Shown piece after piece: positions 1-8,352 of a DNA stretch of 26,019 nucleotides (within the stretch, counting starts at the first letter, position 1; every line of letters begins with the position of its first letter). Position numbers and translations under genes: made by a program. The stretch lies in assembly GCA_003697105.1 (NCBI GenBank), contig RFFQ01000151.1, positions 1 to 26,019 on the forward strand. Reading direction: 5' to 3'. Under the pieces are notes generated by a model, which saw only the letters and a list, made by a program, of their open reading frames with translations, was not told the DNA's origin and did not search any database. Source of the DNA: Gemmatimonadota bacterium (lineage in GTDB: Bacteria > 4572-55 > J002).

Positions 1-106
1 ACGAACCTCTCGCACCGGAAATTGGCTCACAAAATCGTCCATTTACGATCCGATAGGGGACTTACGCCCCCGATCCGTTCCATTTTTTCCGGTGTGCATC
101 GCTTCT

Positions 107-134
107 AAAATAAACAAATCCGGCTGGTTGTCAA
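107..134 (-). promoter_or_regulatory. Candidate leftward sigma70-type promoter
   Basis: Read leftward, a perfect TTGACA (134-129) is followed by a 16-bp spacer and TATTTT (112-107). It would start a transcript near position 100 running off the left edge. The leader contains an imperfect hairpin, GGGG paired with CCCC around 55-70. An ATG at 42-40 opens a frame that stays open to the edge (MDDFVSQFPVREVR), but it has no clear ribosome binding site, so I do not call it as a gene. The call rests on sequence match only. Confidence 0.4.
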
Positions 135-168
135 GTCAATTAATTCGGACATAGAAATTTCTTTTATA

Positions 169-197
169 TTGACTTTGTGAGGGTGATCTGATAAACT
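169..197 (+). promoter_or_regulatory. Candidate rightward promoter of the secreted-protein gene
   Basis: TTGACT (169-174), a 17-bp spacer and TAAACT (192-197) sit 20-60 bp ahead of the possible starts of the giant secreted protein. The -35 is close to consensus and the -10 matches at four of six positions. It is back to back with the leftward promoter at 107-134. Confidence 0.4.
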
Positions 198-259
198 GGA
201 ACGATGACACATACGATAAAGTGTATCTTAATTTATTGATATTATTGATGTTAATCATC

Positions 260-3200
260 ATGAAGTGTAACTATAAAATAAATTTAATCGAACGGAACGT
301 AATTCTACTCATTGTTTTATTGTTGGGTTGGGTTGCTAAAGGGGTGGCATTTGAGGCGACATTGACTCGCCTCGAAGGAGAGGCGATGGGTGCACCACCG
401 CGTGCCTTGGCATGGGGAGATATGGATGCCGATGGTCGTCTAGAACTAGCCGTAGGGGCGGAAAACGGGATTCACATCTACCGGTACGATGAATCTCCGG
501 CATTCCCCGATGGACAATTTCGGCGTATTCAATTTGTGGAACTTTCACACCCGGTACAGGATGTCGCGTGGGGTGATCTGAACGGGGATGCCTATCCAGA
601 ATTGGTTGTGGCGCTCTCTGGACGAAATCGCGCTTTTCGGAATCAGGGGGGCAGCCAATTTGTCCCCTTTTGGGTGGCGGATAATATTGTCGATTCTCGC
701 GCCATCCGGCTTGTTGATGCAGATTCGACCCTAGATGGTCGATTGGATTTGGTGGTTGCTAATGTTAATGCGCCGGATGAATTATATCTTAATACCGGCA
801 ATGGGTTTGAACCGTTTTGGGAATCCCCGACGGCGGAGTCATCATTTTGTGTGGAAGCGGTCGATTTGAATGAAGCTCAGTATCCGGTCTTCTTTTTTGG
901 TGGGCGCGATGAAGTCCGGTTTTACACCTTTCCGTATCAAGCGTCTTCGACCAACCGAATGGCGCTCCCCGATGACAGTACCGATGCGGTTTCGCTCTCA
1001 TTTGCCCAAGTTGATGGTACCGACGGGTTGGATATGTATATCGGCACCCGCTGGATTCCCCGCCGGGTTGGGCAGGGGCAGGTCACCGAGCGGCAAGATT
1101 ACTTTTACAGGCATACCTTTAATGGTTCAGAACATCTGTTTGTTCGGGAAGAGTCATTTTTACCGGCGGCAGATGCTACATGGCAAGTTATGTGGGGTGA
1201 TTTGGACACTGATTTTCAACCGGATATTCTGGTTGCCGGATTGGAAGGCTTCAAAATATATCGCTATCACGCCGGTGTGTTGGCGGATCAACCGGCGGTT
1301 CAGGAACTTTTAGAAAATCCCGCCCGAGCCGCCGCTTGGGGAGATGCCGATAATGACGCCGATCTCGATCTGGTTATTCTTACGAGAGATACCGATTATC
1401 CCCTACTCTACCGGAATGATCAACTGTTACTAAGCCCCCTCCAACCCGTCGAGCTTGAGTTTGAGATTCTGCAACTCCACAGTTGGGATATTTCGGCTCA
1501 TTCCGGCTCAGAATTAGTCGGTGTTTCCGATGCGGGAGAGGCGTTTTATTATTATTGGGAAGACCACCAACTTGTCGCCTCCCCGCATTCTCCCGAATAT
1601 TATACCCCCTTCGTGGATATGGATGCCGGTTTTGTCAATACAGATTCGCAATTGGATGTGATTATTGCCACTCAAGAATCGCTTTATGTTTGGGATTTAC
1701 ATCAGGCAGACACCTTTACGGTTCGTCAGGAGTTAGAAGCCCCACGACCCAGCCAACTGATCAGTGCCGATCTGGATAATGATCAGGATTGGGATTTGAT
1801 TGTCCAGCGAGAGATCGGCACGCGAAGCACACTCCGGTTGATGTATAATGAAACCGGGCAATTTCAAGCGGGATCGTTGTGGGAAACGCAGTCGTCCCCG
1901 GGGAATCATATTCTGAAGTTGTTTTGGCAAGACCTTAATTTTGATATTGCCCCAGATGTCGTTGTTTTAGATGAAACGTCGTTCCGGGTGTACCGGAATA
2001 TCTCCGCATTTTTGGAAAGTACGCCCAATATCGTCATACCGTATGCGTTTGGCGGTAATTTACAAGATGCGATTCTGGCGGATATGGGAGAAAATGGAAC
2101 ACTGGACGTGGTCGTGGCGGGCGGGTCCACGCTTGGCGGCTTTCCAAACCGGTTGGCACCGCCGCCCACAATTGAAGCGTGGCAGGAAGCACCGGATGTT
2201 CAATTCGAGCCTATCCTGAACGCGATAGAACTCCCCGATACGACGCACTTGATTGAAAAAATCGACATTGATAATGATGGGGATTGGGATATCGTCACGG
2301 CAAGTGGGGGTACACTCTATTTATATAAAAATCAAGGTGATTGGCGGTTTTCCTCACCGTTAAGCCTTTTTGTCACCCGTTCCGCAATTCAGCATCTGGT
2401 GGTGGGGGATGTGGATAATGATGGTGACTCGGATATCATCACCGCCAGCCGTATAGCTAACGGTAGTGAACTACACGTTTATCTCAATTATTATCAGGAT
2501 GTATTTAAAAACCAACTCCATTTTATTGACCGTCCGGTCACGATCACGTCTCTGACACGAAGTGACTCTACCGACGGAGAGTACCGCTTTGACCTTGAAT
2601 TAAGTGACCCCCATAACAATCTTCTGCGTGTGGTGGGGGAATTCTCACTGTTTGGTGGACATTGGCAAGATTTTGATAGTACCGGCGTAGCACCTCTGGA
2701 ACATGAAACTCTCATCTTTCCGTGGGCAGAACAGCCACCTTATGCGGTTTATGGGAACGACGTCGCGGTCCGGTTTGTTCTCCGTGCCACACATTTACGT
2801 TTTGGTCAGGCGTTGTATGGGCAACCTACTACTTTATGGAAATTGCCCTTTATCCACCAACCGTATCACACCGCACCTGTGATTGACATGGTTTATCCAA
2901 CGGCAACCGATACCCTGAGTGGGAGTTTTCCGGTGTTGGCGTCCGTCTTCATTCCCCGGGATTCAATTGCCTATTCGATTACGCTGATCCGGCAAGACGG
3001 CGTTCGGATACCCTTGGAGCGGCATCAAATTCCCACCCGTTATGTCCAGCAACTGGCACTTGTGGATTCGCTTCAGGCATCGCAACTGGATTCTCTCCTT
3101 ATTACGCTGTATGAGGGGGTACAACCCCTTGATTCTCTGGCAATAGACCTCACCTTTACATCTATAGTATCAGATTACCAGCATCCCACGATCCGGCATA

Positions 3201-5710
3201 TTTTTCCAGCTAATGGTGCGGAGGATGTTCCGCGAAATAGTCCTATTTATGTGGTGATCAGTGACTCGGCGGAGATTCCGCTCAATGATCAATCCGTCAC
3301 CGCGGGGCTGACGGTGTACAACCATTACAATGCGGTGGTCCCGGGTACGGTGGAATTTCTATACATGGTGGATATTCCCAATTTAATTGTGTTTTACCCG
3401 GAAATAGACCTCCTACCGGAAAGCTATTACTACGTGGTCGTTGATCCTGAGTTACAGGATTTGGAAGGACACCGCTTGCTGAACCCTCGCGTGTGGAGTT
3501 TCAAGACCTTGGCGGAACCTCCCACCCAAGATATTGTGTTGTTTGATCCGGTGCCGGGTGCTCTCGATGTCGATCCCGATGACCCCCAGCAATTGGTTAT
3601 TCAATTTGACGAAGGGCTGCCGGAGGACCCTCAAATTCCCGTTCGGGTTTACAATTCTGCCGGTGTGCGGGTCGCTGCGGATGGAATCACCCGCTACAAT
3701 CCGATTACCCGGGTGCTGACATTTGATTGGAGTGGCAGTGTCATTTTACCCCGTTCCAACACCGGAACACCTGCCCCAGCACCCTCCATCCGAACCGATG
3801 CGTTTTATACCGTTCATATTGATGAGGCGTATTTTGTGGATTCTGAGGCACCGTACATTTACTCATTTGCGACCACCCGATCTCACCCGCAAATTAACCC
3901 GGATCGACAAATGCCCGCCCCCGGCGATTCGCTCGTGCCGCCCTCAACCTATATTGAAGTGGAATTTGACCGGTTTATGAATTCGCTGACGATTCAGGAA
4001 GAAAGTTTTTATCTGGTGGAGCTGTTTGCGGATGGTCGCGAGTCTGCCCCCATACCGGCACTGGTCAGTAACAATGCGCCACGCAAAACGGCGCGCTTGA
4101 CCCCGAACCATTCACTCCGTACTTCCACGTGGTATCGTGTTTATTTGACGACGCAAGTGAAGGACATCAGCGGTGTTCCGTTAGCTGAAGCAGTGCATTG
4201 GACGTTTCGCACTCGGCAGGTCTCCTATGATAACCGTCCGGTTGAGGTTTGCCCACCCCCGCTAGTCCCGGATACCGTCGTTGTTGCTTTGCCATCATGC
4301 CCGTATGATAACGGGGAGAATGTGCCGATCACGCTCGACAACATTACCCTAAAATTCAGTGAGGCATTAAATGGTGCAACGGTCAATACTGAATCATTCC
4401 ACGTGGCGGCGATCTACCCGCCGGATAGCTTGTACCACCTCCCCGGGATTGTCTATTACAATGGTCAGGATTCTACTGCCAATTTTTTGATCACCGGAAT
4501 GGAGTTGGAGACAAACCGGGAATACCAAGTTCAGTTTTCCCCCGATACGACGGTACTTACGGTGGGTGGGGCACGCCGGATGCCGGTTGAATGGCAGTTC
4601 CGGACGGTAAATTGTGAAACCGGGCTGATCGTCATTTCCGACCCGGATACCACCGATTATATCGACCCCCAGAATTTTGATGTCCGGTTAATCCTCAACC
4701 AACCGGTTATTTTTCCGAATCCCAATTTGCAACGCTTTGTGGTCTCGTTTCAACAGCTTTCGCCAACCGTGCGTGATCTTAGCGGAACGGTTAGCTTGGA
4801 TAGCACCGGGCATGAAATTACGTTTGTACCCAATACCGCCCCCGAAGATAGCGCGAGGTATCGTCTCCAGCTCAATACAGACCCCAACTACATCCGTTTG
4901 AAATCCGGCAATGTGGAAATCTGTTCCGGGGAGTTTGTCTGGAATTTCCAAACGCCGCCAGCAATCGATCCCAATCAGGGGGGTATTGCGGCGGATTACC
5001 GGAATCACATCCAACTGATGGTACCCTTTCACGGTCTTAACAATAAAACCGGTATCACCATTCAAGTGCTTTGTGGCTATAATGAGATTCCATGTGACGC
5101 CCTCCCGCCAGAGGAGTCAAATCCGAGTCACTTGGCTTGGGGAGACCCCTACCTTCGCTTTTCAATTTATCCCCTTGACCTCACGTTAGAGAAAACAGCA
5201 ACATTGAGCGTTGATTTGTCGTCGCTGAGTGTTCCGGAACCCACAACTTTGGGTTTTGTGTACCGGACGCCGGCGGATACCAGTTGGGTGTATCTGGGAG
5301 GCACTGTTGATGAAGTGAAGCAGTTGTTGGCTCTGCCGGTGCGTCAGTTTGGTGAATTTATGGTCGTGGAGCGACCCGAAGTTGAGGGTGAGGAATCCGC
5401 GCCCTCAATCCGCGATTTAGCCATTCAGCCCCGTGTGTTTTATCCTGCCGATGCCGGTGTCTATGACCAAACAACGCGCATCTCATTCACGTTAGGGCAC
5501 GCTTCACCGGTGACTCTTAAAATTTACAATGGCGCGGGGGTTTTGGAGCGCCGTTTGCTGGATGGCGAACGGCTTGCCGCGGGACACCACTCTTATCCGT
5601 GGGATGGACAAAACAATCAAGGTCAAATTGTTCCGGCAGGGCTATACATCGTGACCGTGGTCACGGATGATGCCAAAGCCATAAAAACGGTGGGCGTTTG
5701 GCGGCGATAG
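260..5710 (+). CDS. Giant secreted FG-GAP/VCBS and Big_5 repeat protein with FlgD-like C-terminal domain
   Basis: Likely an exported surface or extracellular protein, by family about 1816 residues long. In numbering from the upstream GTG at 221, a charged stretch and hydrophobic core (residues 15-45, ending near GWVAKGVA) form a signal peptide. The first half (about 60-800) has recurrent FG-GAP/VCBS calcium-type loops such as WGDMDADGRLELAVG, WGDADNDADLDLVI, DIDNDGDWDIVTA and GDVDNDGDSDIITA, suggesting a beta-propeller. About 1000-1620 holds repeated SbsA/Big_5 Ig-like modules (PANGAEDVPRNSPIYV, YRVYLTTQVKDISG, WTFRT endings). The last 75 residues are a FlgD-type Ig domain (PWDGQNNQGQIVPAGLYIV) like T9SS-linked tails in FCB bacteria. 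I prefer the ATG at 260 because it gives a conventional signal peptide. The GTG at 221 adds a second hydrophobic stretch, and neither start has a Shine-Dalgarno sequence. Ligand and substrate are unknown. Confidence 0.85.
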   Translation: MKCNYKINLIERNVILLIVLLLGWVAKGVAFEATLTRLEGEAMGAPPRALAWGDMDADGRLELAVGAENGIHIYRYDESPAFPDGQFRRIQFVELSHPVQDVAWGDLNGDAYPELVVALSGRNRAFRNQGGSQFVPFWVADNIVDSRAIRLVDADSTLDGRLDLVVANVNAPDELYLNTGNGFEPFWESPTAESSFCVEAVDLNEAQYPVFFFGGRDEVRFYTFPYQASSTNRMALPDDSTDAVSLSFAQVDGTDGLDMYIGTRWIPRRVGQGQVTERQDYFYRHTFNGSEHLFVREESFLPAADATWQVMWGDLDTDFQPDILVAGLEGFKIYRYHAGVLADQPAVQELLENPARAAAWGDADNDADLDLVILTRDTDYPLLYRNDQLLLSPLQPVELEFEILQLHSWDISAHSGSELVGVSDAGEAFYYYWEDHQLVASPHSPEYYTPFVDMDAGFVNTDSQLDVIIATQESLYVWDLHQADTFTVRQELEAPRPSQLISADLDNDQDWDLIVQREIGTRSTLRLMYNETGQFQAGSLWETQSSPGNHILKLFWQDLNFDIAPDVVVLDETSFRVYRNISAFLESTPNIVIPYAFGGNLQDAILADMGENGTLDVVVAGGSTLGGFPNRLAPPPTIEAWQEAPDVQFEPILNAIELPDTTHLIEKIDIDNDGDWDIVTASGGTLYLYKNQGDWRFSSPLSLFVTRSAIQHLVVGDVDNDGDSDIITASRIANGSELHVYLNYYQDVFKNQLHFIDRPVTITSLTRSDSTDGEYRFDLELSDPHNNLLRVVGEFSLFGGHWQDFDSTGVAPLEHETLIFPWAEQPPYAVYGNDVAVRFVLRATHLRFGQALYGQPTTLWKLPFIHQPYHTAPVIDMVYPTATDTLSGSFPVLASVFIPRDSIAYSITLIRQDGVRIPLERHQIPTRYVQQLALVDSLQASQLDSLLITLYEGVQPLDSLAIDLTFTSIVSDYQHPTIRHIFPANGAEDVPRNSPIYVVISDSAEIPLNDQSVTAGLTVYNHYNAVVPGTVEFLYMVDIPNLIVFYPEIDLLPESYYYVVVDPELQDLEGHRLLNPRVWSFKTLAEPPTQDIVLFDPVPGALDVDPDDPQQLVIQFDEGLPEDPQIPVRVYNSAGVRVAADGITRYNPITRVLTFDWSGSVILPRSNTGTPAPAPSIRTDAFYTVHIDEAYFVDSEAPYIYSFATTRSHPQINPDRQMPAPGDSLVPPSTYIEVEFDRFMNSLTIQEESFYLVELFADGRESAPIPALVSNNAPRKTARLTPNHSLRTSTWYRVYLTTQVKDISGVPLAEAVHWTFRTRQVSYDNRPVEVCPPPLVPDTVVVALPSCPYDNGENVPITLDNITLKFSEALNGATVNTESFHVAAIYPPDSLYHLPGIVYYNGQDSTANFLITGMELETNREYQVQFSPDTTVLTVGGARRMPVEWQFRTVNCETGLIVISDPDTTDYIDPQNFDVRLILNQPVIFPNPNLQRFVVSFQQLSPTVRDLSGTVSLDSTGHEITFVPNTAPEDSARYRLQLNTDPNYIRLKSGNVEICSGEFVWNFQTPPAIDPNQGGIAADYRNHIQLMVPFHGLNNKTGITIQVLCGYNEIPCDALPPEESNPSHLAWGDPYLRFSIYPLDLTLEKTATLSVDLSSLSVPEPTTLGFVYRTPADTSWVYLGGTVDEVKQLLALPVRQFGEFMVVERPEVEGEESAPSIRDLAIQPRVFYPADAGVYDQTTRISFTLGHASPVTLKIYNGAGVLERRLLDGERLAAGHHSYPWDGQNNQGQIVPAGLYIVTVVTDDAKAIKTVGVWRR

Positions 5711-5723
5711 AAGGAAGTATTCG

Positions 5724-5984
5724 ATGCGATTAGACCTATACCTGAAAAAAAGTCGCTTAATTAAAGAACGGACGCTGGCCAAAGTGGCGTGTGAAAGGGG
5801 TCACGTGTTGGTTGATGGGCGACCGGGCAAACCGGCAAAACCGGTAAAAGTTGGGCAACGACTGGAAATCCATTTGCGGCACAAAATTCTGGAAGTTGAG
5901 ATTTTGGAAATCCCGCAAGGAAATGTCTCCAAAGAGCGCGCACGGACTCTCTATAAACTTCTCCGGGAGGAAGCGACCGCCTGA
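5724..5984 (+). CDS. rqcP: S4-domain RNA-binding protein, RqcP/YabO type
   Basis: An 86-residue protein that is nearly all S4 domain. It opens MRLDLYLKKSRLIKERTLA and carries the typical RNA-binding loop region (GHVLVDGRPGKPAKPVKVGQ) followed by LEIHLRHKILEVEILEIP. Length and sequence fit the RqcP/YabO group (about 85-90 aa) better than the longer Hsp15. Family members bind stalled 50S-peptidyl-tRNA complexes and assist ribosome-associated quality control with RqcH; that role is inferred from family. A strong site, GAAGGAAG, lies 7 nt ahead of the ATG. It starts 13 nt after the secreted-protein stop, so the two are probably co-transcribed. No rqcH gene is in the window. Confidence 0.8.
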   Translation: MRLDLYLKKSRLIKERTLAKVACERGHVLVDGRPGKPAKPVKVGQRLEIHLRHKILEVEILEIPQGNVSKERARTLYKLLREEATA

Positions 5985-6062
5985 TCCACTATCCTCGGCT
6001 CAACCTCCCGCATTGCAGTCCGTATTGGAGAAATTGCCGGTACAACATTCGTATGTTTTAAT

Positions 6063-6179
6063 CAATCCATAGACCTTATTCCAAGCAGGGGATTTTTTAT
6101 AACCCAACAAATACGAAAAATACACATTTTACGATAAATTAGTGCTTGGAATAAGGTCTAATCGGATTGGCTGTTTTTT
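6063..6179 (+). terminator. Long-armed inverted repeat with T-run, probable terminator
   Basis: An 18-bp perfect inverted repeat, TAGACCTTATTCCAAGCA (6070-6087) and its complement (6143-6160), encloses 55 nt. The arms extend outward imperfectly through CAATCC (6063-6068) and GGATTG (6164-6169). A T6 run follows at 6174-6179 on the plus strand. This fits a rho-independent terminator for the rightward unit, between convergent genes. The large loop is unusual for a terminator, so a small mobile element or its remnant is an alternative. Confidence 0.55.
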
Positions 6180-6200
6180 ACGTTAACCATACCATTTGAG

Positions 6201-6252
6201 GCATTCGTGAATACAAAAACCCTCGCCATAATGCGGATTGGGGGACTACCGT
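6201..6252. repeat. Dispersed hairpin repeat, copy A
   Basis: This stretch matches 25661-25712 at about 41 of 51 aligned positions (shared blocks CATTCGT, CCATA, TGCGGATT, CTACCG). Read leftward, C-rich and G-rich segments flank the core and the copy ends GGGTTTTTG just past the stop of the hydro-lyase gene, so it may act as that gene's terminator. The core resembles short intergenic REP-like repeats. Confidence 0.6.
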
Positions 6253-6269
6253 GGATAGCTCTTGAGGGA

Positions 6270-8243
6270 TTACAAATTGGCTTTCACCCATTCTTCCAGA
6301 CCACCTAATATCACCAATTCCTGCGCTGCAGTACCAATAGGGGCAATCGGATAATCTTTGCCTGCGGCATGAATGACGGCATTTTCAAAATCGATTTCCG
6401 CTATGATACCGGTTTGAACCGTTAATGCTTCTGTACCGAAGGTGGCTTTAAGGTCATAGACCAGATCAGGCGCCTCGATAGTTAAAAAACCGTTATTCAG
6501 CGCGTTACGCTTATACGTTTCGCTAAACGATCCAGCAATTACTAACTGGATTCCGGCGTACTTGAAAGCCGTTGCCGCTTGCTCACGAGAACTCCCTGTG
6601 CCAAAATTGAACCCACCCACAACAATATCACCTTTTTTCATGATCTCCCGAAATTGAGGATCGTAATTTTCCATCACCACCGTTGCCTGCTGTTGTGGGG
6701 TGAAATCATCTTTGTAGGTATATTTACCCGGATAAATACCGTCCGTGTTCAGATTATCTGCCGGACAAAAGAGTACATTTCCACGAAGGGTGGGTGGAAA
6801 TCCATCTAAGATGGTGATTTTCTGTGCAGAACGTACTGGTTTTTCCAATAGGCGCACCTCACCGTGGGGGGTGGTTGTCTCCCACATGCCGTCCGGTAGA
6901 GCGATTTTACCGGCAATCGCCGACGCCGCCACCACTGCCGGTGATGCGAGGTATGCTTGGGCATTCCGTGAACCCATCCGCCCTTTAAAGTTCCGGTTGG
7001 TCGCGGAAATTCCCACTTCGTTATCGGCAAGTAACCCTTCGCCCAAACCGATGCAGGGACCACAACCGGGCGGCAAGGGGATTGCCCCCGCATCCAATAA
7101 ATCTTGCCAATAGCCCTGTTTTTCGCTTTCCGTCTGTACCTCGTTGGAGGCGGCGGCAACATAAAACCCCACACCTGCGGCCACTTTTTTACCTTTAACG
7201 ATCTTTGCTGCTAATTCTAAATCCTGCAAGCGGCTATTGACACAAGACACCAAATAGGCTTTGTGAATTTTAATATCCTGTTGGGCTAATTCTGCGACGG
7301 GTGCCATCACTTTGACCGTGTTGGGTCCGGAAACATACGGTTGCACCGTGCTCAAATCCAGCGTCAATTCAATTGCGTAAGCCGCATCCGGATCGGCTTG
7401 TAAATGCTCGGTTTCCAAGCAGTGAATACGGTTCATGTTAAGACGTGGGTGAGTACCATCAATGGCATCGGCATCTGATGGCACTCCAGCTAACCCACGA
7501 TGTTGGATAAACTGTACCCGGTCTTTCAGCCATTGGATGGTGACCTCATCAATTGGGAAAACACCGGCAAGTGCCCCCCATTCCGTTGTCATGTTCGCAA
7601 TGGTAAGCCGCTCCTCTACCGGTAGAGAGGGGATACCATCGCCCACAAATTCCACGGCATGATTGAGTACCTCGTCCTGATTAAATAACCCGCATAATGT
7701 GACAATCACATCTTTACCGGTTACGCCGGGTTTGAGTCGTCCAGTTAGGACCACGCGCGCCACCGGGGGTACTTGCCACCAGGTTCGCCCGGTTGCCCAA
7801 ATTGCCGCCGCATCCGTACGGACAACGGGTGTTCCTAAACAGCCCAATCCGCCATACATATTTGAATGGCTATCGGAAGCAACAACCATTGTCCCCGGAA
7901 ACGCATATCCTTCCTCGCACATGACCTGATGCCCAATACCCCGTCCCGGCGGGTAAAAATCGATGCCATGTGCCTTGGCAAACGCCTCGATCTGAGCATA
8001 TTTCTTCAGATTTTTCTCACTTTTATTTTGAATATCGTGGTCAATCGCAAAAACAACTTGCCGCGGATGGGCAATTTTACGTGCCCCGATGTTCTTAAAT
8101 TTGGGGATAACAGCACCCGTGTTATCGTGTGTCATTACATGTTGGGGGCGGATAGAAAGATAATCACCCGAATGGACTTCATGACCATTATCCAGCCCAA
8201 CCGCAAATTTTTGAGCGATTTTTTCCACCAGATTTTGAGCCAT
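6270..8243 (-). CDS. Homoaconitase-like aconitase-superfamily hydro-lyase, fungal LysF/Lys4 type
   Basis: A 657-residue aconitase-superfamily enzyme containing both halves in one chain: the large [4Fe-4S] domain (about 1-450) and the swivel domain (about 475-657, with GGFNFGTGSSREQA at 543-556). Predicted cluster ligands are C334 (LVSCVNSR), C394 and C397 (GCGPCIGLG). Active-site blocks THDN (38-41), SDSHSNMYGGLG (123-134) and TDAAAIWATGRTWWQVPP are intact. The sequence recalls fungal mitochondrial homoaconitase (homocitrate to homoisocitrate, alpha-aminoadipate lysine route) more than bacterial AcnA or AcnB. This judgement is from memory of the family, so citrate/aconitate or another substrate remains possible. 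GAGGTGG lies 7 nt before the ATG. The gene follows the response-regulator gene by 109 bp with its own AT-rich promoter candidate. No other lysine or TCA gene is in the window. Confidence 0.8.
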   Translation of the reverse strand: MAQNLVEKIAQKFAVGLDNGHEVHSGDYLSIRPQHVMTHDNTGAVIPKFKNIGARKIAHPRQVVFAIDHDIQNKSEKNLKKYAQIEAFAKAHGIDFYPPGRGIGHQVMCEEGYAFPGTMVVASDSHSNMYGGLGCLGTPVVRTDAAAIWATGRTWWQVPPVARVVLTGRLKPGVTGKDVIVTLCGLFNQDEVLNHAVEFVGDGIPSLPVEERLTIANMTTEWGALAGVFPIDEVTIQWLKDRVQFIQHRGLAGVPSDADAIDGTHPRLNMNRIHCLETEHLQADPDAAYAIELTLDLSTVQPYVSGPNTVKVMAPVAELAQQDIKIHKAYLVSCVNSRLQDLELAAKIVKGKKVAAGVGFYVAAASNEVQTESEKQGYWQDLLDAGAIPLPPGCGPCIGLGEGLLADNEVGISATNRNFKGRMGSRNAQAYLASPAVVAASAIAGKIALPDGMWETTTPHGEVRLLEKPVRSAQKITILDGFPPTLRGNVLFCPADNLNTDGIYPGKYTYKDDFTPQQQATVVMENYDPQFREIMKKGDIVVGGFNFGTGSSREQAATAFKYAGIQLVIAGSFSETYKRNALNNGFLTIEAPDLVYDLKATFGTEALTVQTGIIAEIDFENAVIHAAGKDYPIAPIGTAAQELVILGGLEEWVKANL

Positions 8244-8295
8244 TATGCCACCTCATCTTTTAGAATTTGGAAAATTAGCGATAAAAAAATCGATG

Positions 8296-8327
8296 ATTAT
8301 AATATATAAATTGGCAGGTAGAATCAA
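8296..8327 (-). promoter_or_regulatory. Candidate promoter of the homoaconitase-like gene
   Basis: In the 109-bp gap, read leftward, a perfect TATAAT (8301-8296) lies in an AT-rich stretch about 50 bp before the start codon. The nearest -35-like hexamer, TTGATT (8327-8322), is 20 bp away, longer than ideal. TATATT overlapping upstream would give 15 bp. Independent transcription of the hydro-lyase is plausible; read-through from the signalling genes is equally possible because I see no terminator here. Confidence 0.35.
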
Positions 8328-8352
8328 TGAAAATCGGTAGATATTTGCGCGG

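Noticed and set aside
4688-5065. 125-codon minus-strand frame inside the giant secreted protein
   Set aside because: It is antisense to well-formed Ig-like repeats, with no binding site or family resemblance.
6232-6309. 25-codon ORF in the dispersed repeat running into the hydro-lyase gene
   Set aside because: No binding site; its start falls in the repeat core, so the similar start in copy B reflects the repeat, not coding.
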